Below are positions 42,641 through 51,997 of a stretch of 64,000 bases of DNA, one piece after another; within the stretch, counting starts at the first letter, position 1, and every line of letters begins with the position of its first letter. The DNA is from Evansella sp041820985. Its GTDB lineage: Bacteria; Bacillota; Bacilli; Bacillales; Salisediminibacteriaceae. The stretch is taken from the NCBI RefSeq assembly GCF_041820985.1, contig NZ_JBGUAU010000019.1:53899-117898 (forward strand), given 5' to 3'. The position numbers were made by a program, and so were the translations under genes. The notes under the pieces were generated by a model. It saw nothing but the letters and a program-made list of their open reading frames with translations. It was not told where the DNA came from and made no database searches.

Positions 42641-45160
42641 ATGTTAGGTTTATTAAAAAAGGTCATTGGAGATTCGGATGGAAGACATTTAAAGAAGCTT
42701 CAAAAGACAGTAGATCAAATCGAAGCAATGGCTGATGAAATGAAAAAGCTGAGTGATGATGGTCTTCGTCAAAAAACAGCTGACTTTAAAGAGCGTTATC
42801 GAAACGGTGAAAAACTAGAAAGTATTTTACCAGAAGCGTTTGCGGTTGTAAGGGAAGGTTCTACTCGTGCATTAGGCTTAACTCACTATCCTGTTCAGCT
42901 TATCGGGGGAATCATTCTTCACCATGGTGATATTTCAGAAATGAAAACAGGGGAAGGGAAAACGCTTGTTGCAACACTCGCAGTGTATTTAAATGCAATC
43001 ACAGAAAAAGGAGTTCACGTAGTAACGGTGAACGAATATCTTGCAAAACGTGACGCGGAGGAAATGGGAAAACTTTATACATTCCTTGGCTTAACTGTGG
43101 GCTTAAACTTATCGGGTATGCAACGTGATGAAAAACGTGAAGCGTACAACTGTGACGTTACATATGGTACAAACAATGAATTTGGTTTTGACTATTTACG
43201 TGACAACATGGTTATTTATAAAGAGCAAATGGTCCAACGTCCACTTCATTATGCAATCGTCGATGAGGTTGACTCCATTTTAATTGATGAGGCACGTACT
43301 CCATTAATTATCTCTGGCTCTGCTGAAAAATCAACGCAATTATATACTGCCGCAAATTCTTTTGTACGTATGCTGAAGGAAGACGAAGACTTTACGTATG
43401 ATGAGAAAACAAAGACGGTGCAAATTACGGATGATGGTGTTAGTAAAGCAGAACGAACGTTTAACATCGAGAACCTATTCGACTCGGAGCACGTTCAATT
43501 AAACCATCATATTAACCAAGCCCTCAAAGCTCACAAAGTAATGGTGCGTGATGAGGATTACGTTGTGGAAGATGGGGAAGTTCAAATCGTTGACCAATTT
43601 ACTGGACGTCTGATGAAAGGTCGTCGCTATAGTGATGGTTTACACCAAGCAATTGAAGCGAAAGAAGGCCTGGAGATTAAACGTGAAAGTATGACAATGG
43701 CATCCATCACGTTCCAGAACTACTTCCGTATGTATGAGAAGCTTGCAGGTATGACTGGTACGGCGAAAACAGAGGAAGAAGAGTTCCGTAACATTTATGG
43801 AATGAACGTGTACGCTGTTCCTACAAATGAACCGATTTCTCGTCTAGATCAACCGGACTACATTTACAAAACAATGGATGGAAAATTCCGTTCCATTATT
43901 GATCAAATTGCAGAGCTTTATAGCACAGGGCAACCAGTTCTTGTTGGTACGGTAAACGTGGATACTTCGGAGTTAATTTCAGGAATGCTGAAAAAACGTA
44001 AAGTGCCGCATAACGTATTAAATGCAAAAAACCATGCTCATGAAGCGGAAATCATTGAAAATGCTGGTCAGCAAAAAGCTGTTACAATTGCAACAAACAT
44101 GGCTGGTCGTGGTACAGATATCAAGCTAGGACAAGGTGTAAGGGAGCTTGGTGGTTTATTTGTTTTAGGTACAGAGCGTCATGAAAGTAGACGTATTGAT
44201 AACCAGCTTCGTGGACGTTCGGGTCGTCAAGGGGACCCAGGTGAATCGCGTTTTTACTTATCGCTAGAAGATACGTTGATGCGTCGTTTTGGTTCGGATA
44301 ACATGACGAAAATGATGGAACGATTAGGGATGGATGAAGATCAGCCTATCGAAAGTAAAATGGTTTCTCGTGCCGTAGAGCAGGCGCAAAAACGAGTAGA
44401 AGGTAACAACTTCGATGCTCGTAAGCAATTGCTACAATATGATGATGTAATGCGCGAGCAACGTGATATCATTTATGAGCAACGTATGGAAGTACTTGAA
44501 TCAGACAACCTACGTGAAGTTGTGGAGAAAATGATTGAGTCTACGGTGAAGCGTAACGTTGAAGTCTTCACACCTGAATCAGAAGTTCCTGAGGACTGGA
44601 ACTTACAAGGAATCGTTGACTATATAAATGCTACTGTACTAAACGATAATGAAATTGAACTGAAAGATATTAATGGCATGGAACCGGAAGAAATGATCGA
44701 ACTTATTATGGATCGTGTGACTGTAGAATACGACCGTCGTGAGGGTGAATTCACTCCAGAGCGTATGCGTGAGTTTGAGAAAGTTATCGTACTACGTACA
44801 GTAGATACGAAGTGGACAAACCATATTGACCAAATGGATCAATTACGTCAAGGTATTCACTTGCGTGCATATGGTCAAAACGATCCATTGCGTGAATATA
44901 AATTTGAAGGATTCCAAATGTTTGAAGAAATGGTTGCTTCTATTGAAGAGGATGTTTCCCGTTATGCGATGAACGCACAAATCCAAACGAACTTGGAGCG
45001 TAAACAAGTTGCAGAAGGAAAAGCGGTACATCGTAGTGCAAGTGAAGCAGAACAAGAGAAAAAACGGAAAACACCTTTCCGTAAAGAAAGCACCATTGGC
45101 AGAAATGACCCTTGCCCATGCGGATCTGGGAAAAAATATAAACAATGTCACGGTAGATAA
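42641..45160 (+). CDS. secA: Preprotein translocase ATPase SecA
   Basis: Motor of the Sec export pathway. 839 residues from ATG 42641 (AAGGGAG 9 bases upstream). Walker A MKTGEGKTLVAT, DEVDSILIDEARTPLIISG (DEAD-type box), ATNMAGRGTDIKLG and RIDNQLRGRSGRQGD motifs, helical scaffold, and the C-terminal zinc motif CPCGSGKKYKQCHG. In B. subtilis it follows hpf; here separated by 4.5 kb of inserted DNA. prfB follows in the normal order. Confidence 0.98.
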   Translation: MLGLLKKVIGDSDGRHLKKLQKTVDQIEAMADEMKKLSDDGLRQKTADFKERYRNGEKLESILPEAFAVVREGSTRALGLTHYPVQLIGGIILHHGDISEMKTGEGKTLVATLAVYLNAITEKGVHVVTVNEYLAKRDAEEMGKLYTFLGLTVGLNLSGMQRDEKREAYNCDVTYGTNNEFGFDYLRDNMVIYKEQMVQRPLHYAIVDEVDSILIDEARTPLIISGSAEKSTQLYTAANSFVRMLKEDEDFTYDEKTKTVQITDDGVSKAERTFNIENLFDSEHVQLNHHINQALKAHKVMVRDEDYVVEDGEVQIVDQFTGRLMKGRRYSDGLHQAIEAKEGLEIKRESMTMASITFQNYFRMYEKLAGMTGTAKTEEEEFRNIYGMNVYAVPTNEPISRLDQPDYIYKTMDGKFRSIIDQIAELYSTGQPVLVGTVNVDTSELISGMLKKRKVPHNVLNAKNHAHEAEIIENAGQQKAVTIATNMAGRGTDIKLGQGVRELGGLFVLGTERHESRRIDNQLRGRSGRQGDPGESRFYLSLEDTLMRRFGSDNMTKMMERLGMDEDQPIESKMVSRAVEQAQKRVEGNNFDARKQLLQYDDVMREQRDIIYEQRMEVLESDNLREVVEKMIESTVKRNVEVFTPESEVPEDWNLQGIVDYINATVLNDNEIELKDINGMEPEEMIELIMDRVTVEYDRREGEFTPERMREFEKVIVLRTVDTKWTNHIDQMDQLRQGIHLRAYGQNDPLREYKFEGFQMFEEMVASIEEDVSRYAMNAQIQTNLERKQVAEGKAVHRSASEAEQEKKRKTPFRKESTIGRNDPCPCGSGKKYKQCHGR

Positions 45161-45269
45161 GCAATATTGTTTAAAATGATTTATGCTAAGGGTACTATAT
45201 ACAAATGAGCATAATATAAGGGAAGGTACGAAATGTACCTTCTCTCCATTTTTGTTAACAACCAATAAA

Positions 45270-45314
45270 GTTCACAAAAAATTCAGGGACCTGGGCCCCG
45301 AATATTTTGTGAAC
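45270..45314. repeat. REP-like palindrome R8
   Basis: GTTCACAAAAAATTCAGGGACC and GGGCCCCGAATATTTTGTGAAC around a central T; 45 bp like R9 with a few changes. Confidence 0.85.
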
Positions 45315-45489
45315 GAAGGTGTTAACATACTTGGAACAGATTGAAGCGAATGGTAAAAAAACAACAAAGTTAGTATTACTTTATAGTCAGATACGCGTAT
45401 TTTCAGAGTAGACACCGATGCAAGTGGATATTTGCACCATGGCGGATGAAAATACGATATGAGGTAGATTAGTACAATATACTTACGAT

Positions 45490-45674
45490 GGAATGAGCGA
45501 ATGCCCACGGAACTCCAGTGGGAAGCAGAGCAGAGGCGAGACCCCGCAGAGCGGAACCAGGATGGTGACATGACGCCGTTGCCCACAGGACGTGGGCGCG
45601 CACTTAGGCGGAATTCCTTGAGGAGGCTTGCCAGCTCCCCACAGGAAAGGAAGTGGGCAGTAGCGAATGGAATA
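45490..45674 (+). repeat. Family B element, copy 2 (185 bp)
   Basis: Begins GAATGAGCGAATGCCCAC and ends AGTGGGCAGTAGCGAATGG, with an extra internal GC-rich block. Flanked by the 48-base direct repeats named above. Confidence 0.8.
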
Positions 45675-45757
45675 ACTGTTAACAAAGTTAGTATTACTCT
45701 ATAGTCTGACATACGTATTTTCAATATACACAAAATAAAAAAACGAAGGTGAATAAC

Positions 45758-46859
45758 ATGGAATTAGTAGAATTAAAGCATGAATTAGCTTCCATAGCAA
45801 AACGATTAAACGACTTTAGGGGGTCTCTTTGACTTAGAAGAAAAAGAGACACGAATTGCTGAGTTAGAAGAATATATGTCAGAACCGAACTTTTGGAATG
45901 ATCAAGACAACGCACAAAAAGTAATTTCTGAAACGAATGTATTAAAAGGGTCAGTAAATAAATACCGTGAACTAGAATCAAGTCATGAAGATTTAGAGGT
46001 TTCCTACGAACTTGTGAAAGAAGAAGGAGACGAAGAATTAGCAGAAGAATTAACGTCTGGTGTAAAAGAGCTGTTAAAAGAAGTGAATGATTTTGAGCTT
46101 CAGCTTCTTTTGAGCGAGCCTTACGATAAAAACAATGCTATTCTCGAGCTGCACCCTGGTGCAGGTGGTACGGAATCACAGGATTGGGCATCGATGCTTC
46201 TTCGTATGTACACTCGTTGGGCCGATGATAAAGGTTTTAAAGTGGAAACACTGAACTATCTACCTGGGGATGAAGCAGGAGTGAAAAGTGTTACACTAAT
46301 GATTTCTGGTCACAACGCGTATGGCTACTTAAAAGCAGAAAAAGGTGTTCACCGTCTCGTTCGTATTTCTCCATTCGATTCGTCTGGACGACGCCACACA
46401 TCATTCGTATCTTGTGAAGTAATGCCAGAGCTAGACGATAATGTGGAAATTGAAGTTTCACCTGATCAACTAAAAGTAGACACATATCGTGCAAGTGGAG
46501 CAGGTGGACAGCATATTAATACGACTGATTCCGCTGTTCGTATCACACACATTCCTACGAACACAGTGGTTACATGTCAATCTGAGCGATCGCAAATAAA
46601 AAACCGTGAGCAAGCAATGAAAATGTTAAAGGCAAAATTGTTCCAATTAGAAATAGAACGTCAACAGCAAGAGTTAGACGAAATTCGTGGCGAACAATCA
46701 GACATTGGTTGGGGAAGCCAAATTCGTTCTTATGTTTTCCACCCATATAATATGGTAAAAGATCATCGAACGAATTATGAAACTGGGAATACACAATCAG
46801 TGATGGACGGAGAGTTAGATCCTTTCATCGATGCGTATTTACGATCCAAAGTTAATTAA
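45758..46859 (+). CDS. prfB: Peptide chain release factor 2, with programmed +1 frameshift
   Basis: Terminates translation at UGA/UAA. ATG 45758 opens a 24-codon frame that ends in CTT-TGA (TGA at 45830-45832); a +1 shift at CTT TGA C gives GAC from 45831 and the rest of the protein to 46859. The SD-like AGGGGG sits 3 bases before CTT, the classical autoregulatory site. Total 366 residues, the usual RF2 length. Recognition tripeptide SPF in ISPFDSSGRRHTSF and catalytic GGQ in ASGAGGQHINT are present. Coding segments: 45758-45829 and 45831-46859. Confidence 0.97.
45818..45833 (+). promoter_or_regulatory. Recoding site of prfB
   Basis: AGGGGG, TCT, CTT, TGA, C: SD-like pusher, slippery CTT and UGAC stop context. 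RF2 shortage favours the +1 shift. Confidence 0.93.
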
Positions 46860-46899
46860 CAAAAATAAGTAGCGGGTTAGATAATTTTTCTAAATTATA

Positions 46900-47128
46900 G
46901 GCTATGTTAAGGGACAATGTTGATTTTTACGGAAGGTGCTAGATGCCTTGGAAAATTCGGTCGAATTTTTCTGCGTGCAGTGTCTTTCGGGGAAGCTTAC
47001 TCAAAGTCCTGTGGGAAAAGCGTGCCTGGCGAGACCCCGCAGGGAGGTAACGACCGAGGATGCTTGCGGTTCGCCCTAGGAAAGTGAGTATCTAGGAGTA
47101 AAAATCAACAACAACGTTTAACATAGCC
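46900..47128 (-). mobile_element. MITE-like element, copy 3 (229 bp, inverted)
   Basis: GGCTATGTTAAGGG start and ACGTTTAACATAGCC end, same family in opposite orientation. Flanks AAATTATA and GAATTATA form an 8-bp target duplication with one mismatch. It has separated the prfB stop from its terminator. Confidence 0.87.
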
Positions 47129-47135
47129 GAATTAT

Positions 47136-47171
47136 AAAACGCATGTAGTCATATGATTACATGCGTTTTTG
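47136..47171 (+). terminator. Terminator, probably of prfB
   Basis: AAAACGCATGTA and TACATGCGTTTT, 12-bp stem followed by T; just right of the MITE. Confidence 0.8.
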
Positions 47172-47387
47172 TTACTAGATTTTTCTCATTCAAGGAAGAA
47201 TCATTTAGAAATTAGAAACTCTATTGACAGTGATAATTTATATATTTTTATAACGTAAAAATGGATATTTATGTTAAGATATTATATGTTTAATAAAGTT
47301 TAAAAAAATGTGAGACTATTAGAGAAAAAATAACATTCATGAACAAACCAGTCCATGGATGGAACAAAAAAAGGGAGGGAAAAACGA

Positions 47388-47942
47388 TTGGACATAATTA
47401 ATATTAGAAATGATCTTTCTGTAAAGGGGAAAAATGGGATAGGATTTTTATTATCTGGTGTTGTCATTTGGTCAATCATTACAATAATATTTTTACAACC
47501 AATGGAAATTCAACAGAAAAACATATTCATGCTATTTACAACAGGGATAATGTTTCCATTGTCGATTGCAATATCAGCCTTAATTAAAGCTGATTGGAAA
47601 CTTCCAAATAATCCATTGGGTAATCTAGGAACATATTTAAATCTAGCTCAACTTAGCTATTTTCCTATCCTATTTTTTGCAATAATAAAAAGTCCTCATG
47701 ATGCAGTTCTTTTTTTTGCAATCATAACAGTTGCTCATTTCTTTCCTTATGGTTGGTTCTATAATGCAAAGCCCTTTTATGTATTGGCCCCAATAAATTC
47801 CGTGGCAATCATGTTTTTAGGCTTATATTCAAATGGAGAGAATTTATGGATAATACCATTGTCTATGACTATTTTGCTTCTATTGTTAATCGCTTTGCTC
47901 CATTTAGATTATAAGCGTAAAATTACTAATGGCATACAATAG
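47388..47942 (+). CDS. DUF7010-like membrane protein
   Basis: 184 residues, start TTG 47388 chosen for AGGGAGGG 8 bases upstream. About five hydrophobic segments (for example GVVIWSIITIIFL, FFAIITVAHFFPYGWFY, IIPLSMTILLLLLIALL) and few charges, so an integral membrane protein. Content and layout resemble DUF7010; I have no function to offer. Its AT-content is higher than its neighbours and B. subtilis has no such gene between prfB and yvjA, suggesting acquisition. Confidence 0.7.
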   Translation: MDIINIRNDLSVKGKNGIGFLLSGVVIWSIITIIFLQPMEIQQKNIFMLFTTGIMFPLSIAISALIKADWKLPNNPLGNLGTYLNLAQLSYFPILFFAIIKSPHDAVLFFAIITVAHFFPYGWFYNAKPFYVLAPINSVAIMFLGLYSNGENLWIIPLSMTILLLLLIALLHLDYKRKITNGIQ

Positions 47943-48019
47943 TAAAAAAAGCGAATATATATTTTTGGGATAGAACATATATGGAAAACTAATGACTAAT
48001 AGTACATATAAAAAAAATA

Positions 48020-48070
48020 ATACCGCATGATATCAAGGCTTTAGATTTGATATCATGCGGTATATTTTGT
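48020..48070 (+). terminator. Terminator of the DUF7010-like gene
   Basis: ATACCGCATGATATCAA and TTGATATCATGCGGTAT, 17-bp perfect stem, then ATTTTGTTTT. Confidence 0.88.
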
Positions 48071-48377
48071 TTTATGGTGTTTTGCTCCAGCTTTTTTGCT
48101 GCGTTTTGCCCCCCCCACAGTAAATGCCTCTTTACTTATAGTGTTATTTATAAAAAACACAAACCTTTTCCTCTTTTTTATCAAATTGACTCTTTAAGTG
48201 TTGTTATTGATTATTATTTCAGGAAGCCTGCTTCAATAGGCGACCATAAGACACTATGGTCGTTATCGCTTGTACGTTCTATCCTCTTGTACATTGCATA
48301 AAAATTATCACTATTCATGAACAAAGTCATCCAAAAAGGAAGTGTCTTTATCATTGTAAAGCGTTACTAGGCTTGCG

Positions 48378-48406
48378 TTTACACGTTTGAAAACCGGTGT
48401 TATACT
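48378..48406 (+). promoter_or_regulatory. SigA promoter of the YvjA-like gene
   Basis: TTTACA (48378-48383), 17 bases, TATACT (48401-48406). Confidence 0.75.
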
Positions 48407-48496
48407 ACGAAAGGATTTTATGTGAAAAATTTTGACAGCGAAATGGTGCGAGTAAAATCGTTTTTTTTACATACTTTAAGAAAACAGGTGATCATT

Positions 48497-49393
48497 ATGA
48501 TGAAGAAAATGAAAAGAAGGTTGGATAAAGAGCCTCTTAACCCAACGCAGCGGATCATAATTGAATTTCTACATGTTCTCGTTGGTTCCGCGATTGTTGC
48601 GATTGCATTTAACATATTTTTACTTCCGAATCAGATTGCTTCTGGGGGAGTTTCAGGGTTATCGATTATATTCAAGTTTGTATTTGGATTTGAGCCGGCC
48701 TATACGCAATGGGCTTTTAATATTCCCCTTTTTATTGGTGGAGTGCTTCTTTTAGGTGGAAGTTTAGTTGGGAGTATTATGTATGGGCTAAAAACACTGA
48801 CGGGCACGTTATTTTTACCACTCGTTGTTTTTATCACGAGAGATCTTGCACCAGCCACGTCTGATCCATTTTTAGCAGCTATCTTTGGTGGGATTGGAGT
48901 AGGGTTAGGACTTGGCATCGTTTTTCGTTCTAATTCATCCACTGGTGGAACGGATTTGGCTGCGCAAATAATCAATAAATACACAGGGTTGTCGCTCGGT
49001 GGATGCGTATTTATTATGGATGGACTTGTGGTTGCTACTTCTGCGTTTATATTCGGATTTGAATTTGCACTGTATGCTTTAATTGGTTTATTTGTTACTG
49101 GGAAAACGATTGACCTAGTTCAAGTAGGGATGGGTTATTCAAAAATGGCAATTATTATTTCTGATTATGAAGAAGAAGTGAAGCAAGGAATTTTAACGAA
49201 AGTAGATCGTGGAGTTACAAAACTGGTTGGGTATGGTGGATATACGAACCAGGAAAGACCAGTTCTTATGTGTGTGGTAGGCAGAAATGAAGTGACGAAA
49301 TTGAAGCAAATCGTTCAGACGATTGATCCTACTGCATTTGTTATTGTTAGTAATGCATCAGAAGTTCTCGGAAAAGGTTTCAAAAATAATTAA
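48497..49393 (+). CDS. yvjA: YitT/YvjA-family membrane protein
   Basis: 298 residues from ATG 48497 (AGGTGATC SD). Several hydrophobic segments (LHVLVGSAIVAIAFNIFLLP, IFGGIGVGLGLGIVF, FEFALYALIGLFV), then a C-terminal DUF2179 domain (KMAIIISDYEEEVKQGIL... VVGRNEVTKLKQIVQTIDP). This is the YitT/YvjA family; YvjA lies between prfB and cccB in B. subtilis. Function unknown. The SNSSTGGTDLAAQII stretch is family-typical. Confidence 0.9.
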   Translation: MMKKMKRRLDKEPLNPTQRIIIEFLHVLVGSAIVAIAFNIFLLPNQIASGGVSGLSIIFKFVFGFEPAYTQWAFNIPLFIGGVLLLGGSLVGSIMYGLKTLTGTLFLPLVVFITRDLAPATSDPFLAAIFGGIGVGLGLGIVFRSNSSTGGTDLAAQIINKYTGLSLGGCVFIMDGLVVATSAFIFGFEFALYALIGLFVTGKTIDLVQVGMGYSKMAIIISDYEEEVKQGILTKVDRGVTKLVGYGGYTNQERPVLMCVVGRNEVTKLKQIVQTIDPTAFVIVSNASEVLGKGFKNN

Positions 49394-49467
49394 CTAGGTT
49401 ATAATAATCATTGGAGATATGCTGAATGATGTAATAATACGATAAAAACTTTGAGGGAGGTAGCGGC

Positions 49468-49809
49468 ATGAAAAAGTTACTGGTAGCGATACTTAGTGCT
49501 GTATTAGTACTAGGGGCGTGTGGTGGCAATGATGTGGACGAGCCCCAAACAGCAGATGAGAATAACATGGAACAAGGGGCAACCGGAGATCTAAGCTATG
49601 ATTTAGATAATGCGAAGCAAGTGTACAGACAGAATTGTGCAGGTTGCCACGGTGGAGATTTAGGTGGTGCATCTGGTCCTCCATTACTTGGATATACGAA
49701 GGACGAGGTGTTGGAGGCGTTAGGTATTGGACCTGGACCTATGACTCCTAATATGATTGTAGATCAAGATGCAGAAGATGTTGCGGCATGGATTGAAGAT
49801 CAACAATAA
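49468..49809 (+). CDS. cccB: Cytochrome c-551 lipoprotein
   Basis: 113 residues. The signal peptide ends in a lipobox LVLGACGG, so the mature protein is a membrane-anchored lipoprotein starting at Cys. One c-type heme site, CAGCH, and a distal methionine in GPMTPNM. Small electron carrier to terminal oxidase. Long acidic linker after the lipobox (DEPQTADENNMEQG). Located before ftsE as in B. subtilis. Confidence 0.95.
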   Translation: MKKLLVAILSAVLVLGACGGNDVDEPQTADENNMEQGATGDLSYDLDNAKQVYRQNCAGCHGGDLGGASGPPLLGYTKDEVLEALGIGPGPMTPNMIVDQDAEDVAAWIEDQQ

Positions 49810-50339
49810 AAGAGATTTTCAAAACGGTACAGACGAAATTAGTTTGTACTGTTTTTTTGTTGTTTAATAGAAGAGATTGTAAGGCAGATTTTCGACATTT
49901 TTTACAGGTGTACAGAAAAATAGTATATAGTAAGATGTATATGAGCAGAAAAACGAGTGTAAAAAGTGATTTATACGCTTGATTAGAGTAAAAATTGGTA
50001 AATCGTATCAATTTTGGATGAAATATTTCAACTTTGAAATGAAATTGTAAAAAAAATAAACTTAATTCGTCATTTTTTGATGATATAATGTTATATAGTG
50101 AAAGAATTGTTGAAATAGAACAACTGATTATTACAATAAATAATATCTTTTTAAGAACTAATGGTGTATTTTGTAGAAAAAGGAATTTATACTATTGTGT
50201 GTAAGTAAAGAAAATGTTCTAAATATATAACAACAAATGTTTCTCCATTATAGAAGGTTAAAAAAATATTGCCATAACATACACACATAATCATCATTAT
50301 TCGACATCTATAGGAAATACAAATTAGGAAGTGATGTAA
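49810..50339. other. AT-rich gap before ftsE
   Basis: 530 bases with the cccB terminator at its left end. No gene, repeat or clear -35/-10 pair identified. Confidence 0.5.
49823..49858 (+). terminator. Terminator after cccB
   Basis: AACGGTAC and GTACTGTT (one G-U) with a long loop, followed by seven T. Confidence 0.65.
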
Positions 50340-51026
50340 TTGATTACGATGAACGAAGTGTGGAAAACGTATCCTAACGGTGTAATGGCCGTCAATGGGA
50401 TAGATATTGAAATCATGAAAGGTGAGTTTGTCTACGTAGTAGGTCCAAGTGGAGCTGGTAAATCTACTTTTATTAAAATGATGTACCGTGAAGAAAAACC
50501 TACTCGTGGCGATATCATCATTGATGGGAAAAATCTAGCAAAGGTAAAAGAAAAACATATTCCTTATATTCGAAGGAATATTGGGGTTATCTTTCAAGAT
50601 TTTAAGTTACTACCCAATTTATCTGTCTATGAAAATGTTGCATTTGCTATGGAGGTTATTGAAGAAAGCAAGAGTAACATTCGCCGCAGGGTAATGAATG
50701 TACTAGAAATAGTCCAATTAAAAAATAAGGCCCGTTTTTTTCCTCATGAAGTTTCCGGAGGGGAGCAACAACGAGTGGCTATTGCACGAGCGATCGTAAA
50801 TAATCCAGCTGTTCTTATAGCGGACGAGCCTACAGGTAACCTTGACCCGGACACTTCATGGGAAATAATGAACATCCTAGATGAAATCAACAATAGAGGA
50901 ACTACTATAGTTATGGCTACCCATAACAAAGAAATTGTAAACTCAATTCGAAAGCGAGTTATTGCTATAGAAGGTGGCCGCATTGTTCGGGATGAAGTAA
51001 GGGGTGAATACGGTTATGAAAAGTAG
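50340..51026 (+). CDS. ftsE: Cell-division ABC ATPase FtsE
   Basis: ATPase of the FtsEX complex, which gates peptidoglycan hydrolases. 228 residues; Walker A GPSGAGKSTF, Q-loop GVIFQDFKLLP, signature VSGGEQQRVAIARAI, Walker B VLIADEPTGNLDP. Start TTG 50340 (AGGAAG 8 bases upstream); ATG 50349 is possible. The ftsX start overlaps its end by 11 bases. Confidence 0.96.
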   Translation: MITMNEVWKTYPNGVMAVNGIDIEIMKGEFVYVVGPSGAGKSTFIKMMYREEKPTRGDIIIDGKNLAKVKEKHIPYIRRNIGVIFQDFKLLPNLSVYENVAFAMEVIEESKSNIRRRVMNVLEIVQLKNKARFFPHEVSGGEQQRVAIARAIVNNPAVLIADEPTGNLDPDTSWEIMNILDEINNRGTTIVMATHNKEIVNSIRKRVIAIEGGRIVRDEVRGEYGYEK

Positions 51027-51909
51027 AACCCTTGCCCGTCATGTGAAAGAAGGTGGGAAAAACTTAGTACGTAATGGTTGGATGACATTTGCATCCATCA
51101 GTGCTGTTACTGTTATGCTTCTGGTTGTGGGAGCATTTTTAATGATTATAATGAACGTTAATCATTTTGCAAGTTCATTAGAAGATGATGTCCAGGTTCG
51201 TGTGTTTATTGATTTAACTGCAACGGACGAAAATCAAGAGGAATTGCTTTCTGATCTCCAAGGAATAGATGGAATTGATTCTATTCTTTATGTTCCAAAA
51301 GATGAAGGATTAGATTCTTTGATTGCTAGTTTAGGAGATCAAGGAGATATCTTTGAAACATTACGAGATGAAAATCCTTTGAATGATGTGTTTGTAGTAC
51401 AAGCAGAGAATCCACAGGAAACAGAAGCTTTAGCCTCTGAAATTGAAGAATTGTCTCATGTGGAAGCTGTAGAATATGGGAAAGACATATTTGAACAATT
51501 ATTTGCGGTTACAGATTTCGTAAGATTGGTTGGTTTTGCGGTAATCATTGGATTAATGTTTACAGCAATGTTCCTTATTGCTAATACTATTAAAATCACG
51601 ATAATAGCTCGAAAACGAGAAATTCAAATCATGAAACTTGTGGGGGCAACAAATGGTTTTATCCGTTGGCCGTTCTTTATAGAAGGACTATTGTTAGGGG
51701 TTTTAGGAGCCATTATTCCTATTTCACTGTTACTGTACGGTTATAATAGTTTCTATAATAGTATGGGAGAAAATACAGGTCTTGACTTCTTTACTTTCCT
51801 AGCGCCAGATCCTCTAATTATGCAGATGGCGATATTACTTATAAGTATAGGTGCGTTTGTTGGAATTTGGGGAAGTATGATGAGTGTTCGTAAATTTTTA
51901 AAAGTTTAA
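51016..51909 (+). CDS. ftsX: Cell-division ABC permease FtsX
   Basis: Membrane partner of FtsE; four-segment permease with a large extracellular loop (about 60-165) that contacts the hydrolase. 297 residues from ATG 51016 (AAGGGGTG SD), overlapping ftsE. Features: KEGGKNLVRNGWMTFASISA start, VQVRVFIDLTATDE, and EIQIMKLVGATNGFIRWPF before the last two segments. Confidence 0.95.
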   Translation: MKSRTLARHVKEGGKNLVRNGWMTFASISAVTVMLLVVGAFLMIIMNVNHFASSLEDDVQVRVFIDLTATDENQEELLSDLQGIDGIDSILYVPKDEGLDSLIASLGDQGDIFETLRDENPLNDVFVVQAENPQETEALASEIEELSHVEAVEYGKDIFEQLFAVTDFVRLVGFAVIIGLMFTAMFLIANTIKITIIARKREIQIMKLVGATNGFIRWPFFIEGLLLGVLGAIIPISLLLYGYNSFYNSMGENTGLDFFTFLAPDPLIMQMAILLISIGAFVGIWGSMMSVRKFLKV

Positions 51910-51997
51910 TAGATTAAAATAAAACAAATTCTGTCAAATAGATATGTATTTCCAGGGAAATAAAATCATGAAGTGACAGAAGGAGGGTTAATTTTAC

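Larger units (their letters stand above)
45161..45757. other. Intergenic region between secA and prfB with repeats
   Basis: Holds R8, family B copy 2 and the near-direct repeat pair at 45364-45411 and 45682-45726 (ACAAAGTTAGTATTACT... to TATTTTCA). No gene seen; the prfB start is outside. Confidence 0.75.
47943..48496. other. Intergenic region with terminator, C8 run and hairpin
   Basis: Besides the terminator at 48020 and promoter at 48378, it has an eight-C run at 48109-48116 and a perfect hairpin CGACCATA/TATGGTCG at 48241-48262. No gene seen. Confidence 0.6.

Noticed and set aside
45876..46859. prfB starting at ATG 45876
   Set aside because: The upstream frame plus CTTTGAC recoding site restores the full 366-residue protein.
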